Shown here in pieces: positions 32,638 to 44,317 of a stretch of 64,000 bases of DNA (position 1 is the first letter of the stretch; each line of letters opens with the position of its first letter). The translations under genes and the position numbers were made by a program. This DNA comes from Rosa chinensis (taxonomy: Eukaryota; Streptophyta; Magnoliopsida; Rosales; Rosaceae): contig NC_037091.1 of NCBI RefSeq assembly GCF_002994745.2, positions 15,004,501 through 15,068,500 on the forward strand. The letters run 5' to 3'. Below the pieces are notes generated by a model. The model saw only the letters and a program-made list of their open reading frames with translations. It ran no database searches and was not told the DNA's origin.

Positions 32638-34910
32638 AGCAGATGCCAGACGATCTTCTGAGTGTGGTCCGGAAAGAGTTGAATAAGTTGCAGATCGAGC
32701 GGCTTTGACAGTAACAAAATTATACTGAGAGATTGATTTCGAATACGTTCATAGCCACTGCCATAGCCAAGTATGTAGGTGCAAGAATTAGGGATGTGTT
32801 GATGTCGATCAATCAACTACTAGTCAACTACCACATGACTAAACTGCTGAATCATATGTTTGCTTTGATTTACTGATTATAGGAAAATTTAAAGGAATTA
32901 ATGTTCCACTCTTGTTTTGGTTTTAAGAATTAATTTACTTTGTATTGATCGACTAGATACTAGATGAAAAATACTTGAATCGCACATTGATGTGTGACTA
33001 CACATTATATTCAACAGTTGATCCACTTAATCATAAATACATGAAACATTGTCACAATATTAGAGCAACTTCAACCGTTTGTTTACTGTGTTTTTTGTGC
33101 ATGATGATATATATAGCTAGGGTTTTAAAATATACTCTTCCTTTCATGTGCTATTTTGCAATTAAGTACTCCTAAGTAAGAACGTGTGCTTCCATTTACC
33201 GCTAATTTCAATTTACGGTTTTGTGTTATCATTCAATTCTCTTATAAAAAATTAATGATGACTAGGCTGTAATAAGATCATTAATCAAAATTTCGCAATT
33301 TGGATAAGTTACTCATTCACAATATGGGGAGTTAAAGTTTCAAAAGATATAATTTGTAATTACGTAAATCTACATACTACTTCCATCTCCAATTAGTCCA
33401 TTACCCAAAACTATTATCAAATTTAAGAGTTCCTTAATCTATAATAATAACAAATGATTTAATTAGTCAATTAATCTTTATAAGAAAGATTTTCTGCAAT
33501 CACTAGTGCGCGTTAATCTCTAAACACTTCAGCCTTTTACCAATTTTGTAGTTGTACGTAGTTCTTCACAATGATAACTTGAATTAGTTGATCTTTAGTT
33601 TTAGTATTGTCAAGTTACTAGTTACTTGAAGCTTTATTCTATAGTGATGTTATGTTACGGCACAACAGGATTTCCTAGGTAGTGATTCGATTCTGATGTA
33701 ACCCTTAAGGGTGAATTATTGTATATATAATATACCTTTATATCTTTTAATGGATTGACACCTAAACTTTCTCAACAAAAAAAAAAAAACAAAACAAAAA
33801 AAAAAAGAAGAAGGACAGCACCTATTCGTAGGGTAACTCAAATAATGCACATTGTGTACGTGTATGTTTATTCTGCACTTTATTGTAACAAAATGCAGAT
33901 ATTTGGATTGGTAAAAGCATCCACAATGACTATCCCTACCATTTCAATGAATTTATTAAAAATAACTAACAAAAAATTAAAATACGGTCTATTTACTCTC
34001 TTCTCATGTTTAAGAACTCCTTGCGTTTTTTTCTTTAAGAGCGTAGTAGGGAGTGTGGTTGGACCATTTCTTTTTTCACTTCTCCCTAAATTTTGTCTAA
34101 GAAAGCTGCTTGCGGAAGCTCTAATTGTAAACTAAATTTGATTTGTAGAGATTAAATATTGCTTGACCAACAAACAACCGGTTACAAATTTAGGGCTCTC
34201 TACCTTCATCCCTAGCTCATCCTAAAAACGTACATTGCATGTACTTTATGTTGACAAATCATCAATTGAAATCATGGAAATAAAGTAAATGAAGAGAATG
34301 ATATACTCCTAACTACATAGCGAAATTGTTAGGCATGCATGTGCAATATGAGGAACCCAATTACAAGCTTAAAAACATTAATTAGGATACTCTTTTTCAC
34401 ATAAGAGTCATTAATCACAATTTAAGCTGTGGGTTTATACTATATAGGGGTGACCACCAAACCTAACTCCAATTATCAACATGCCAAATTGCCAACCACA
34501 TTCAATTTTTTATCTTTTAAATTTTAATGCTCTCAAGTGATCATTGGGTGAGCTCTCCTAAATCTTCAAACTTTCTCCCTTTTTCTTCAATATCCCTTCT
34601 TTTCCTCATCAAATTGCAACTCTATTATTAAAAGAAGTTGGCTAGACCGCCGAGGACCAACATCCACATCAACAGCCACAATCTCCTCATAGACAGCCAA
34701 ATTTGACGTGCTGCCACCATAACTTGAATGATAGCCATCATAAAGCCGTGCAAGGCTCCACTAAATCGGAACCTTAAACGAAAGAGAAAAACGACAACTC
34801 TAAGAACATGACATAAGAACGAAAAGATACATAATTGAATTGATAGAACATATGGCATTAATTTGGTTTCGTTTTCTATTGTTCATTACTAAGAGCAGCG
34901 CTCTTAACCA
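32638..34910. other. AT-rich intergenic sequence
   Basis: It begins with the HD-Zip 3' UTR. No convincing gene is seen. A-rich tracts at 33,776-33,808 and short open frames are judged accidental. No paired terminal repeats were noticed. Confidence 0.5.
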
Positions 34911-35127
34911 CCACAGGTGGTCGAGTTGGTAAGAGCCTCCAGGTGTGGAACCTCCACACTCAGGTTTGAATCCCGCCAACGCTGATTGGAGTTTAAATCT
35001 TAACATATTCTTGGTAGCCAAGGGGGAGGAAACGTTTTGACATGACCCCCCACACACAGATTAGTCTCTGTGTCTAGAAAGCCTTTGAAGGATCCTGAGT
35101 GACCTTGATCAAAACCATTTAAAAAAA
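34911..35127 (+). mobile_element. tRNA-derived SINE
   Basis: An A-box-like TGGTCGAGTTGG (34,918-34,929) and a B-box-like GGTTTGAATCC (34,963-34,973; one base off GGTTCGAATCC) are spaced as in RNA polymerase III promoters. A body of about 130 bases with CCCCCCACACACAGATTAG follows, ending near AAAAAAACAG. The 3' region cannot fold as a tRNA, so it is a SINE rather than a tRNA gene. No TSD is certain. Confidence 0.62.
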
Positions 35128-35715
35128 CAGACACATTCTCTACTTGTTCAAACAGTCTTGAATTCAAAGTTTTGAGCAACTTAAGTTTGTTACCCATTTA
35201 TTTTGCGGTCTTTTTCATTTGGGAGAAATGACAATTTCATTGTTCGGTTCTTTTTAAATTGTGCACAATCTAATACACAACTAATTATCTTTCTTTTGAT
35301 TAAGGAACACAAAGTTTACTTTCTTTTTCATATTTCTTTATTTGTGGATGAATCATGAATGTATGAACGTGAATGGTAGGGTATACAAACCCTAGTCCAT
35401 CAAGCAATCATTTGAATAATTTGATCGACTCATCTACCGAAGATGATGAAATGATGAGCAAAAAGGGGGAATGTGACGTAACTGTTGAAGAATTTTTCCT
35501 TGAGCTTTAAGCAAACACAGAATCTAGACTGAAATCTTGTTAGATACGGTCAGCCGGCCCTAAAGAAAAACAAAAGAAACCACACCACATGACAAGAAAT
35601 AAAGACAAAGACCAGGAATTCTCTTGACAATCATTAGAAAATTTCTCATTACTTTCGTCGGGCCGTGGTATGTATGAACACATGACTTCCTGTTTCTTGT
35701 AATATATAGAAGAGA
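35128..35715. other. Intergenic, includes TBL 3' UTR
   Basis: No gene is seen. The right part (about 35,640-35,715) should be the 3' UTR of the TBL gene. The paralogue at 63 kb stops matching at the stop codon, so this UTR is not shared. Confidence 0.45.
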
Positions 35716-38700
35716 CTATGAAACTGTACTGTTTGATTTGGTCTGCTGAAAAGCCATAGTGGCATAGATGAGCTCATTCCATGCATCAGGGACTCCAGGA
35801 ACACACCAATGGCTACAGTCTTCCCTCCTGGTGGAAACTTTCTGTCCGTGGATTGATGGATGGCCATCCTTGCGGAAATTGGTTAACCTTGTCACATTCA
35901 ATAGTTTCACTGGAACCTTCATTTCTTTGATTACTTCATCCACTATCTTCATTTTTAAAGGGTAGCTATCCAATATGGCCCCCGAGAAGGCTGGTTCTTT
36001 TTCCCCATTGCATGACCCACCTGAATCCCAATCTCCACCTCTGTTCTCAAGAAGTTAAGAGTGATCGAATTGATAAGTGAAACACTTTCCCATAATATAA
36101 ACATAAATTACAGGTACAGAAATTTCAGGTTGAATGACCTCCTAAATCAACAACCACCCCGCACTCCAACAAAAAGAACATAAAAAGTTCCTATATTCTT
36201 CTTTGTCATGCCTTTTTTTATTTTTATTTTTTATTGGACTTTGACAAAGAAATGGAAAAATGTTTCCACACACGCATGGACGATTTATATTAGACCTTCT
36301 CTCTTTCTAGCTGTTTACTAGGAACTGACAACGATATGAAGATCAATAGAATAAAAAGTGGAAATATACCTGAAATGTGAAGAAGAGTACCCACGATAGA
36401 AGATCAACTGCTTTTTTGGATTCACATTAAGCTCAACCCAGCTAGCCCAGGTCTTCAAGGCCCGTCTAAAGGCCTCAGATACATCAAATTGTGGATAGAG
36501 ATAATCTCCTTCTTTGTAGTAGTTTTTCCTGTATCAATTAACTGTCATATTTACTAGTATGTTCCGTTCCCTTTTACAGAAGAAAAGACGGCCAAAAGAA
36601 GAGATCATGCACCATCAAGTATAGCATGTATCAATTACTTGCCATGTCTAAGCTTATTTATTACTCGGTCTTGACTAGCTTATTGAAAAGGCATACAAAG
36701 AAAATATAAAATCTACACTTGAAATGCTATTTATTTGTATCCAGATACAATATTAGCATTCCACGGATGTTTTCTATAAGATGAATGATTTACTAAATAT
36801 CCCAAAACAACCCAAGACTGAAAAACATATATTGATCTGCATAACAAATGTAATTAAATACATTGGATTATGTAAGAGATTAGCTTGCATACATACCCAC
36901 GAGCAGTCTTTCCATGAGCCCACCAGTGGCCAGTATTAAAGACAAGAATGTCAGCCTTCTTCCAACGTTTAGCATTCTTGTCAATTTGATCCATTGATAA
37001 AGTTGGATTTGACTTCCCTTGCTCATCAAAGCGGACTCCTTCTTTCACAAGGAAATGTGACAACACAAACTCCACCGTACAGTCATAGTCCTTTCCAAGA
37101 GTTTCCAAAAACTTACAATCAGTAGGTGTATGTATTAATCCATTGTACCAAAATGAGTTTTACTAAAGCAATTCTGCGTGCTTAATTACTGTTTAATTTG
37201 GAAAGTTCAGCTAAAATGAAAACATTCTAGTTCAATATTAAGACCTAAAATCATAGTATTAATTCCAGAACGAAGCACTCAACTAAATCAAGCAGATTGG
37301 GATGAGCAAACAGGCATGAGGTCATGCAGGTTTGCCACACAACAGACACACACACACACACACACAAAGTAGTTATATGTTTAATGAAAATTAAGTACTA
37401 AGAACTGAAAATGTGCTAAATGGGGAAGCTGCCAACTAGACTTAACAATCAGTGCTTAAGAAAGAGGCACATGTTACCAAGGAAAAAAAAGAAGTCACAC
37501 ATATCAAATGGAAACTAGATATCTCTGCAGGAATTGAAGATTGGGAGCTCTGTAATCTAATTACCTGGAATTTGAAAACAAAATAGCTTCTTTCTTTGGA
37601 TATTTTGTGGCCATGGACCTCATACATTCTGCTCTTATTATGCAAGCCTTCTCGGAGGAGGCATAATATTGACTCAAACTGGTTCCGGTTCATGGAATCT
37701 CCTATGAGCATCAACCTTTTACCCCGTAGCCTCACCAAAAAGTCTGTTGCATTAAACCTACGGGTGATGGTGAGAACAGATACAAAAAGTGCTTCCAATA
37801 GAATGATAATTTTCATAAAATAAGGTGACAAATAAACCGAAGTAAATTATTGAAACACTGAAATAAATGGACAAGGAAATCAGTCTTGAATGAAAACATG
37901 CTAACAATTCTGTTGCATCACAGTTTCACGCTATGGTTGGACGTGCAACTAGAAGCATAACAATTGAAGAAAGTGTAAACACATGCCCTAACATTTACCA
38001 TTCAGTACTAGGAAGAGCAAAAGCTCTTTAATTGGTCAGAAGGTGTGTGCAAAATTGATGAACCATACATCATAGTATTGATATCTTGATACAATGTTTG
38101 TAAGTTCTGCGTCAACAACATAACTAAAAGTGTAATTTGAAAACGGACTTTGAACACATTACCAGTTAAGGCATAATGTATAGTTATACTTCTTTCCAAT
38201 TGGTTCGGTAAAAGGGATATAGTTGGCTCCCCATATATATCTACTAACTTTACATTTGAGACGTTTACATGGTCACCCCCATTTTCAGCAGGTTGGTAAT
38301 TTCCTAAAACTGAAATAGTTGGTTAGTTCGACAAAGCCTCAAGCCACCTGCTTGATGGAGAAATATCTAGCTGAGCAGGTAATGCACTTGGGGATGAGCT
38401 GAATTTAGAAAACCATGGAGGGGGAAGTTTCTAAGCTTATCTGTCTTGAGAGTGAAAAATTTCAGAAGAAACTGTAAAGTGGAGTATTCTGGTAAGAAGA
38501 CCAGAACACAAATGGAAAAAGAAACAAAGAGAGAGTGAATCCTCTTTGCCAAACCTTGAAACCCAAGTTTTGGCAATGATTGTATGCAACTCATTTCAAG
38601 TAATGGCTAGATTTGAAACAGATAAAATAACACTACGAACATGCTCAATATGTCAATCTGTTGTTACTGACTCTTTGGTGTATTAAGGACTTTGCAACAT

Positions 38701-39543
38701 GGAAAGCAGTTCATTTTCTCCCTATGTGATTAATTCATTCAGTTTCTCATAAAATTCAAGTTTCTTCTGAAAATATGCTCAAACCAAGGCACACAAAGTT
38801 TCGATTGATGCAGTGGTATAACTTACAATGCCACTGCAGGTTCCCTTGCGGTTTATGGTCAGGGTTTTGGGATTGCGGAAAATCAGAAAAGGTTTTTGCT
38901 TATAAGGAACACCTGGTATTTCTTTGTTAAGAAAGGTCCTTTGAACGATGCTTGTTAATATAGGATCGAGATTGGTTTAACAAGACACTGACCATCCCTA
39001 ACAGACCCTTACATTGTATATGCGCATGGCTTGTGATCATATCTGAAGCCTTTTGGCGGACATTCAAATTAGAAAGATAACTAATAAAGCAGGACAGAGA
39101 TACCTTGGAAGATCACAGCCGTCAGGTTTCCACCGCCATTTGAGATACTCAGAGTCGCTCCTCCCATTGCTCTGGCAATCAAAAGCTTCATCAACATAAG
39201 GGCATGAACCCGGTTTGTAAAGCGGGTATTGCTCATCTCTCACCCAACTTCCCACGTACAAATCACACGGAATTTCACCCATTTCACCATCTGGGTTCTC
39301 ATTTTCACCACCATTTTGGTCATTGGAGTCCTTCAGGTCAGAGCTGTGGGAATTGTTAGTTGAAGAAGGAGGAGAAGAAAAGGGGATTTGGGTAAAGTGG
39401 TCCTTGTAGAGAAAGAGAGATTGCTCAAGAGCTCGTTTGGTGAAGACGAAAATGGTGAAGAGGAAGATGGTGGTGAAAATGATAGCGATGAAGGCGTAAC
39501 GGCTCTTTTGGGGGGAGGAATTACTGGGTGTTGCCACTGCCAT
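35716..39543 (-). CDS. Trichome birefringence-like (TBL) family protein, probable cell-wall O-acetyltransferase
   Basis: There are five exons with GT-AG borders: 39,543-39,104, 37,757-37,565, 37,090-36,897, 36,528-36,370 and 36,040-35,716. They join in frame to 436 residues, the usual TBL length. A signal anchor lies at residues about 16-34 ([19 protein letters not shown]). The PMR5-type N-terminal part has [26 protein letters not shown] and [16 protein letters not shown]. The GDS motif is [11 protein letters not shown] in exon 2, and the DxxH motif is DCSHWCVPG in exon 5, the catalytic Ser and Asp-His of the family. Members acetylate xylan, mannan or pectin in the Golgi. The sequence resembles TBL7/TBL8-type proteins, but substrate cannot be told. 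No defect is seen. A close paralogue begins at 63,066. Confidence 0.93.
37344..37367. repeat. (CA)n microsatellite in TBL intron 2
   Basis: About 12 CA units lie between exons 2 and 3 of the TBL gene. It is a candidate length-variable marker. Confidence 0.9.
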
Positions 39544-40152
39544 TTGCCAATTGCTGATCGCTCATTGCTCATTGCTCATTGCTCATTGGATGAGTGAAGA
39601 CTCTGAGAGCAAGCCTTTTGTCAATGGAGGAAAGGAATTTTTTTGTTAAGGATTTGTGTCTACATAGCAAATCTTTGGTTTTATAAATAAAGAAGATTGA
39701 GAATCAAATCAAATAAGGAAAGATTCACAGTTTTTAAATCAGTTTCCAGAATTGTACTGGATCATGAGACGAATCATATTTTTCTTCTTCCTTTTTCTCT
39801 TTTTGTTTGAAGAATCAATATATATTTAACTTATTATTTACCATGACTTTATTCTTTTAGAGCACGTTCGTCCATAATTTTATTCTATAATAGTAATGAT
39901 GTATATTACGGTATACCTACCATCAAAATTATTAAGCTAATTTCGTAGCCGATAAAATTGCTGGTTTTGGCCACTCCTCAAGTACGCCGGTCACCTGGTC
40001 ACATAAGCTCCCTTTTTCTGCGCTTTCTGCTTTCAACTTTGACAAGTTTAGTTCAGGTTGTTCCAGAGGTTTCTGTTTGTAATCTCATTTTTCTCCTAAA
40101 AATAAAAACAAAACAAAACAAAATTATTAATTATTTTAAGTGAATAAAAAAA
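39544..40152. other. TBL promoter region and AT-rich spacer
   Basis: Just above the TBL start codon is a short repeat of CTCATTGCTCATTG (39,570-39,592), in the presumed 5' UTR. Further right the sequence is AT-rich. A partial extra copy of TTATTAATTATTTTAAGTGAATAAAAAA at 40,122-40,150 precedes the Harbinger segment, making a tandem duplication of about 42 bp there. Confidence 0.45.
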
Positions 40153-41381
40153 ATATTGAATTTATTAATTATTTTAGGTGAATAAAAAAGATAATGAATT
40201 TTTTTTTTTTAGTAGACAAATTATGAGTTACTGACATTTATCAACAATTTTTTTTTTTTTAAGAGTGAAGTAACCATCTGTCACTTTGAATGAATATTCA
40301 ATCTAACAATTATTGTCAATGTAATCTTAGATATTTGAATGAATATTCAATCTAACAATTATTGTCAATGTAATCTTATCTAAGATTACGAAGAACGAAT
40401 TACTAACACGTGTCTTTATTAACTGATCATGTTTTATGTGAAAAATGTCAATAGATATAGGAAATTTGTGCACTTCATTCACATACAATTTGATCTTGGC
40501 AAATCTTCACCTTTTTTATATCTCTAGCATTACACATTTTCTCTCCTTCCCTCATTTCAATGAAGAGGTTATGGGCAAAGATTCGACAGTTTCAGGATGA
40601 ACGCCATTGTAATCACAGCAGTTGCTGAATCTGCAAACCAAATTCGAGGACTAGGTTCTCACCTGGCTCGTGCACCAAACAAGGATAGATTTAGGGAAGA
40701 AAGTGGCAAAAACATGATGGAAGACTACTTTGTCGAACATCTAGTGTTCAAGGAATGGGAATTCCGAACACGCTACAAGATGAGTCACAATGTCTTTAAC
40801 CGCATAGTTGGTGAAATTTGCCTCTACGACCTATACTTTGTTCAAAAATCAGATGTTGTCAAGAAAGTCGGACTACTTCCAAAGCAGAAGATGATATGTT
40901 CCTTGCGAATGCTTACTTACGGTACTAGGGCAGATCAATGCGCTAAGTGTTAACGAAATCTCCATCGAGGCCCATCAACGATTTACAAGAGGAATCGTTA
41001 ATCTGTACTCAGCAGAATACCTCCTACTGTGCTCGACCTGATAAGACTTCTTGCCAAAGCTAAGAGAAGAACTTTTCCAGGGAAGATTGGGAGCATCGAC
41101 TATATGCACTGGCAATGGAGAAATTGTCCAACCGCTTAGGCTGGAGAATATAGTGGTTGAAAACATATCCCCACTATCATCCTCAAAGCAGTTGCATCAT
41201 ATGATACTTGGATATAGCACGCCTTCTTTGGAATGTCTGGGGCATGCAATGAGCTCAATGTCCTGACAAAGTCCCTGTTGTTTGATGAGCTTACTGCTGG
41301 TCGAGCACCTCATATGTAATTCCAAGTGAACAACGGAATTCACAATTTAGGCTACTATCTCGCTGAAGGTATCTATCCTAG
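40153..41381 (+). pseudogene. PIF/Harbinger transposase segment, copy A
   Basis: The frame at 40,597-40,953 has RFREESGKNMMEDYFVEHLVF, RTRYKMSHNVFNRIVGEICLYD and VGLLPKQKMICSLRMLTYGTRAD. This matches the N-terminal half of plant Harbinger (ALP1/HARBI1-like) DDE transposases. Later frames contain the conserved Asp segment before MHW (about 41,088-41,130) and the NDLNVL-to-YYLAEGIYP stretch. Stops and frameshifts break it. It matches 48,348-49,573 closely and ends abruptly at CCTAG, where a Copia LTR continues. A tandem duplication of about 48 bp (40,286-40,381) is unique to this copy. Confidence 0.85.
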
Positions 41382-41753
41382 CTTACTTAACCTAGTTGTA
41401 ATAGGGTTAGGAATTAGAGATATTATCGGAGATATTCATAGATATCCGATTAATTATACAATTATCTTTCCTTGTACAACTCTGATTCTATGTCTAGTAA
41501 TCCTCTATATAAAGAGGCCCCTATTATCAATGAAAGCACGACTCAATTCTCTCTCTCAGTTTCAGTTTTCCTTAAACACGTTATCAGCACGAAGCCCTAA
41601 CCCTGAAACCCTAAAATCGTAGCCTTCAAAACTCTAGCAACTACCGGCCGCAGCATCCCCACAGCAGCCCCCGTGTCGCAACTCAATGCTAACCCTACCA
41701 GGTTAGCCTCGCTACCCCTGCAGCGCCAGCGAACGCTCGCTGCTCCCCGCGAG

Positions 41754-42060
41754 TGCCCCTTGCATCGCTGCCCCCGCAACCCTACGCTCCCTCGCTGCCC
41801 CCGCAGCTCCTACGCGCCCCTGCGCTCGCTGCTCCACGCGTGCGCACTCTGTATCTGCTACCCTTGCAGCCCTTCACCCGCTGGCTGCCCCCGCAGCTCC
41901 TACGCGCCCCTGCGCTTGCTACTCCCCCCGAGCGGGCCTTACATTGCTGCCCTCACAACCCTACGCTCGCTCGCTGCCACCGCAGCTCCTACGCGCCCCT
42001 ACCTTCGCTGCTCCACGCGTGCGCGCTCTGCATCTGCTGCCCGTAGCCCTGCAGCACCCG
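41754..42060. repeat. GC-rich imperfect tandem repeats in the Copia leader
   Basis: CTCGCTGCCCCCGCAGCTCCTACGCGCCCCTGCG-type blocks recur at about 41,789, 41,884 and 41,970, with linking CTGCTCCACGCGTGCGC. The tract lies between the primer-binding site and gag. Its composition is sharply GC-rich against the AT-rich surroundings. Open frames through it are judged artefacts. Confidence 0.82.
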
Positions 42061-42543
42061 CAGCTGCAGCGTTCAGCTAGCCCAAAGGTGGCCTGCCTCG
42101 CACATCCCCGCAGTCTATTTTCCAACACGCTTGCATCAATACGCCCGTGTTCTCAAGCCTCGAATTAACAAGTCTTTGAGATTAAAGTTCCCATTTTTGA
42201 AGTTTTTCATTCTTTTTCTCTGGGACTTGCAACCTCCCTTCTTCTACCCCCCCTCCCCCTCCTTTCTTCTTCATAGAGGAGACCAAAAAGCAGAACTGTG
42301 GGGGTTCGTACTCACTTCAACCTTGGAGGTTGTATATATAGTCCTCCAAACTTAGAGTTTGTTGAGATGAAACGATCGACCACAAACATCATTGTTTCGA
42401 TCTAATCCAACCCCTCTTGGAATAGAATTTCTACACTCGGAAATTCCCAATTTCTTGGAAGCGACTACGCTCAGAAATTTTTATTGTTTTTGTGGTAGCC
42501 TATTTCGCTCCGAAACTAACCTTTTTTCTTGTTCTCTTTCAAG

Positions 42544-43628
42544 ATGAGTAACCTGAACAAATTGGACTTTGCTCCATTGGGAACAACTGGCTCTGGATAT
42601 CACAGGTGGGCTCGTGATGTCTGCCAGCATCTCAAGGCCGATGGAATCCTGGATATGATTTTTGAGTGTAGCCAGGACGTGCCAACTGTTGAGCAAGCTC
42701 AAGCTTTGGAAGCAAATAAAGCAGCCTTAGAGACAAATAAGACGAAAGTCATCATCCTAATGACTCATCATATGGATAATTTGCTCTAGTACGAGTGTAT
42801 GAATGGAGAAGACCCCAGAAGGTTGTGGGTCTCACTCGAAGATAGATTTGGCAATGTTCGTGACTCCCTGCTTCCTAACCTAGAAGTGAGATGGCATAGC
42901 CTCCGCTTCTGTTATTTTAAGTTAGTTCTTGACTACAACTCGGAAGCACTTCGTATGAAATCCTTATAGAATTATGTGGTAAAGAGATCACAAATGCGAT
43001 GTTGATTGAGAAGACTCTCTCTACCTACCCCATCTCTGCATTGATGGTTTCTAAGAACTATCGTATCGATGTTACTGCAGGACGAATGACAAGGTTTAAT
43101 GAGCTCATTGGAGCTATGAATGTTGCTGAAAAGCATGACAACATCCTTGTGAAGAACTATAATTCGAGATCCATGGAAACAGAGCATATTCGGGAATCCA
43201 ATTATAGTCGCGCCCCTAAGAAAGGGCGCCAAGAGCGAAACCCTAATCTTAGGGATACTTCTGGACGTTCTGGTCCATATAATCGCACTACTTGGGAAGG
43301 TAACTGCCAAAATAGGTGAACACGGAACCGAAGAGGTCAACGTGGAAAAAAAGAGGGAAGCAACTCCTCTGGCCATGTTGGTGGCGCCACCAATACTAAG
43401 AGCCATCTAAATGACGCTTTAGAAGCGCCTCAATCAATGGAGTCTGAGCAAAGAGATGTATGTTCTTGATGTGGAGTATCCGGTCATTGGGCACACATTT
43501 GTAAAGCTCGTGAAGAAATTATCACCGCCTACAAAGCATATTGTGAAGCAAGAGAAGCTCACTATGTGGAACAAGAAGATCAAGAAGATGATCTAGAGCG
43601 AAGGGTTGAAGACTACAAATCTGGCTAG
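42544..43628 (+). pseudogene. Copia gag (remnant)
   Basis: The frame starts MSNLNKLDFAPLGTTGSGYHRWARDV, with DVPTVEQAQALEANKA, a usual N-terminal gag segment of this Copia type. It breaks at 42,787 with a TAG. A frame with TLSTYPISALMVSKNYR and RGQERNPN-like basic stretches follows. A CCHC knuckle at about 43,465-43,507 reads as C-x2-C-x4-H-x4-C but has an internal TGA. Several stops make it non-functional. Confidence 0.82.
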
Positions 43629-44317
43629 GATCAATAGATTGCCAATTTTGTTTAAGTCTTTATTTTTCAAGAGATGTAATAGGCAATTGCCATATTACTT
43701 TTGTAGTAGATGCCAATGGTCTAATCTTTCTTCAAAGTAGGTGTACTCAATAAAATGTGATGTCTACGAAGGTTTTGAGATTAGTGGTACTTAAGAGAGC
43801 CTTACTCCACCGAAATCTCTCTACTCACCTGGTTATATTTGGGTTGGAATTACCGAAAGAAGTTAGACAACTACCATTGTTTTGCATTAGCTACCATTTG
43901 GATTAGATTCTCCTAATGGTTAAGAGACAATGATGTACTCCGTTGGCTCATGAATAAAATTTCGAGTTCTTTTCATTATGACTCCATTTTATTCTGAGCA
44001 TATTACTTTTGTGACTATGATGGCTAGGTCATCAGTATTAATTCAAGGACATAGAATAGCCCAAGTTCCCTTGGCCAAATGGCACCTTCATTACCGTCAC
44101 ATAAAATCTCTACGCTCCTAGGGCAAATCGCACCTATGAATAGCCAACGGATTCCATGTGAAAACGCATATAGAGAACGGAAATGAGTTCCTTTGCAACA
44201 CCTCTAATGAGTGCGAGCAAAGACGCATCTTAAAGAAGATTATGTGTCTATCTAGTGGACTTTATGTTACTATTCAAGCTATTAAATCCAATGAGGTTAC
44301 GAGATAAGATCTCTTGG

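Noticed and set aside
33755..34135. Lys-rich open frame downstream of the HD-Zip gene
   Set aside because: It begins in an A-run and has no similarity or supporting context.
34911..34985. tRNA gene
   Set aside because: A and B boxes are present but the acceptor and anticodon arms do not close, and the repeat continues well beyond. It is better explained as a SINE.
41673..42168. Two overlapping GC-rich open frames
   Set aside because: Products of the GC-rich leader repeats of the Copia element. No domain.
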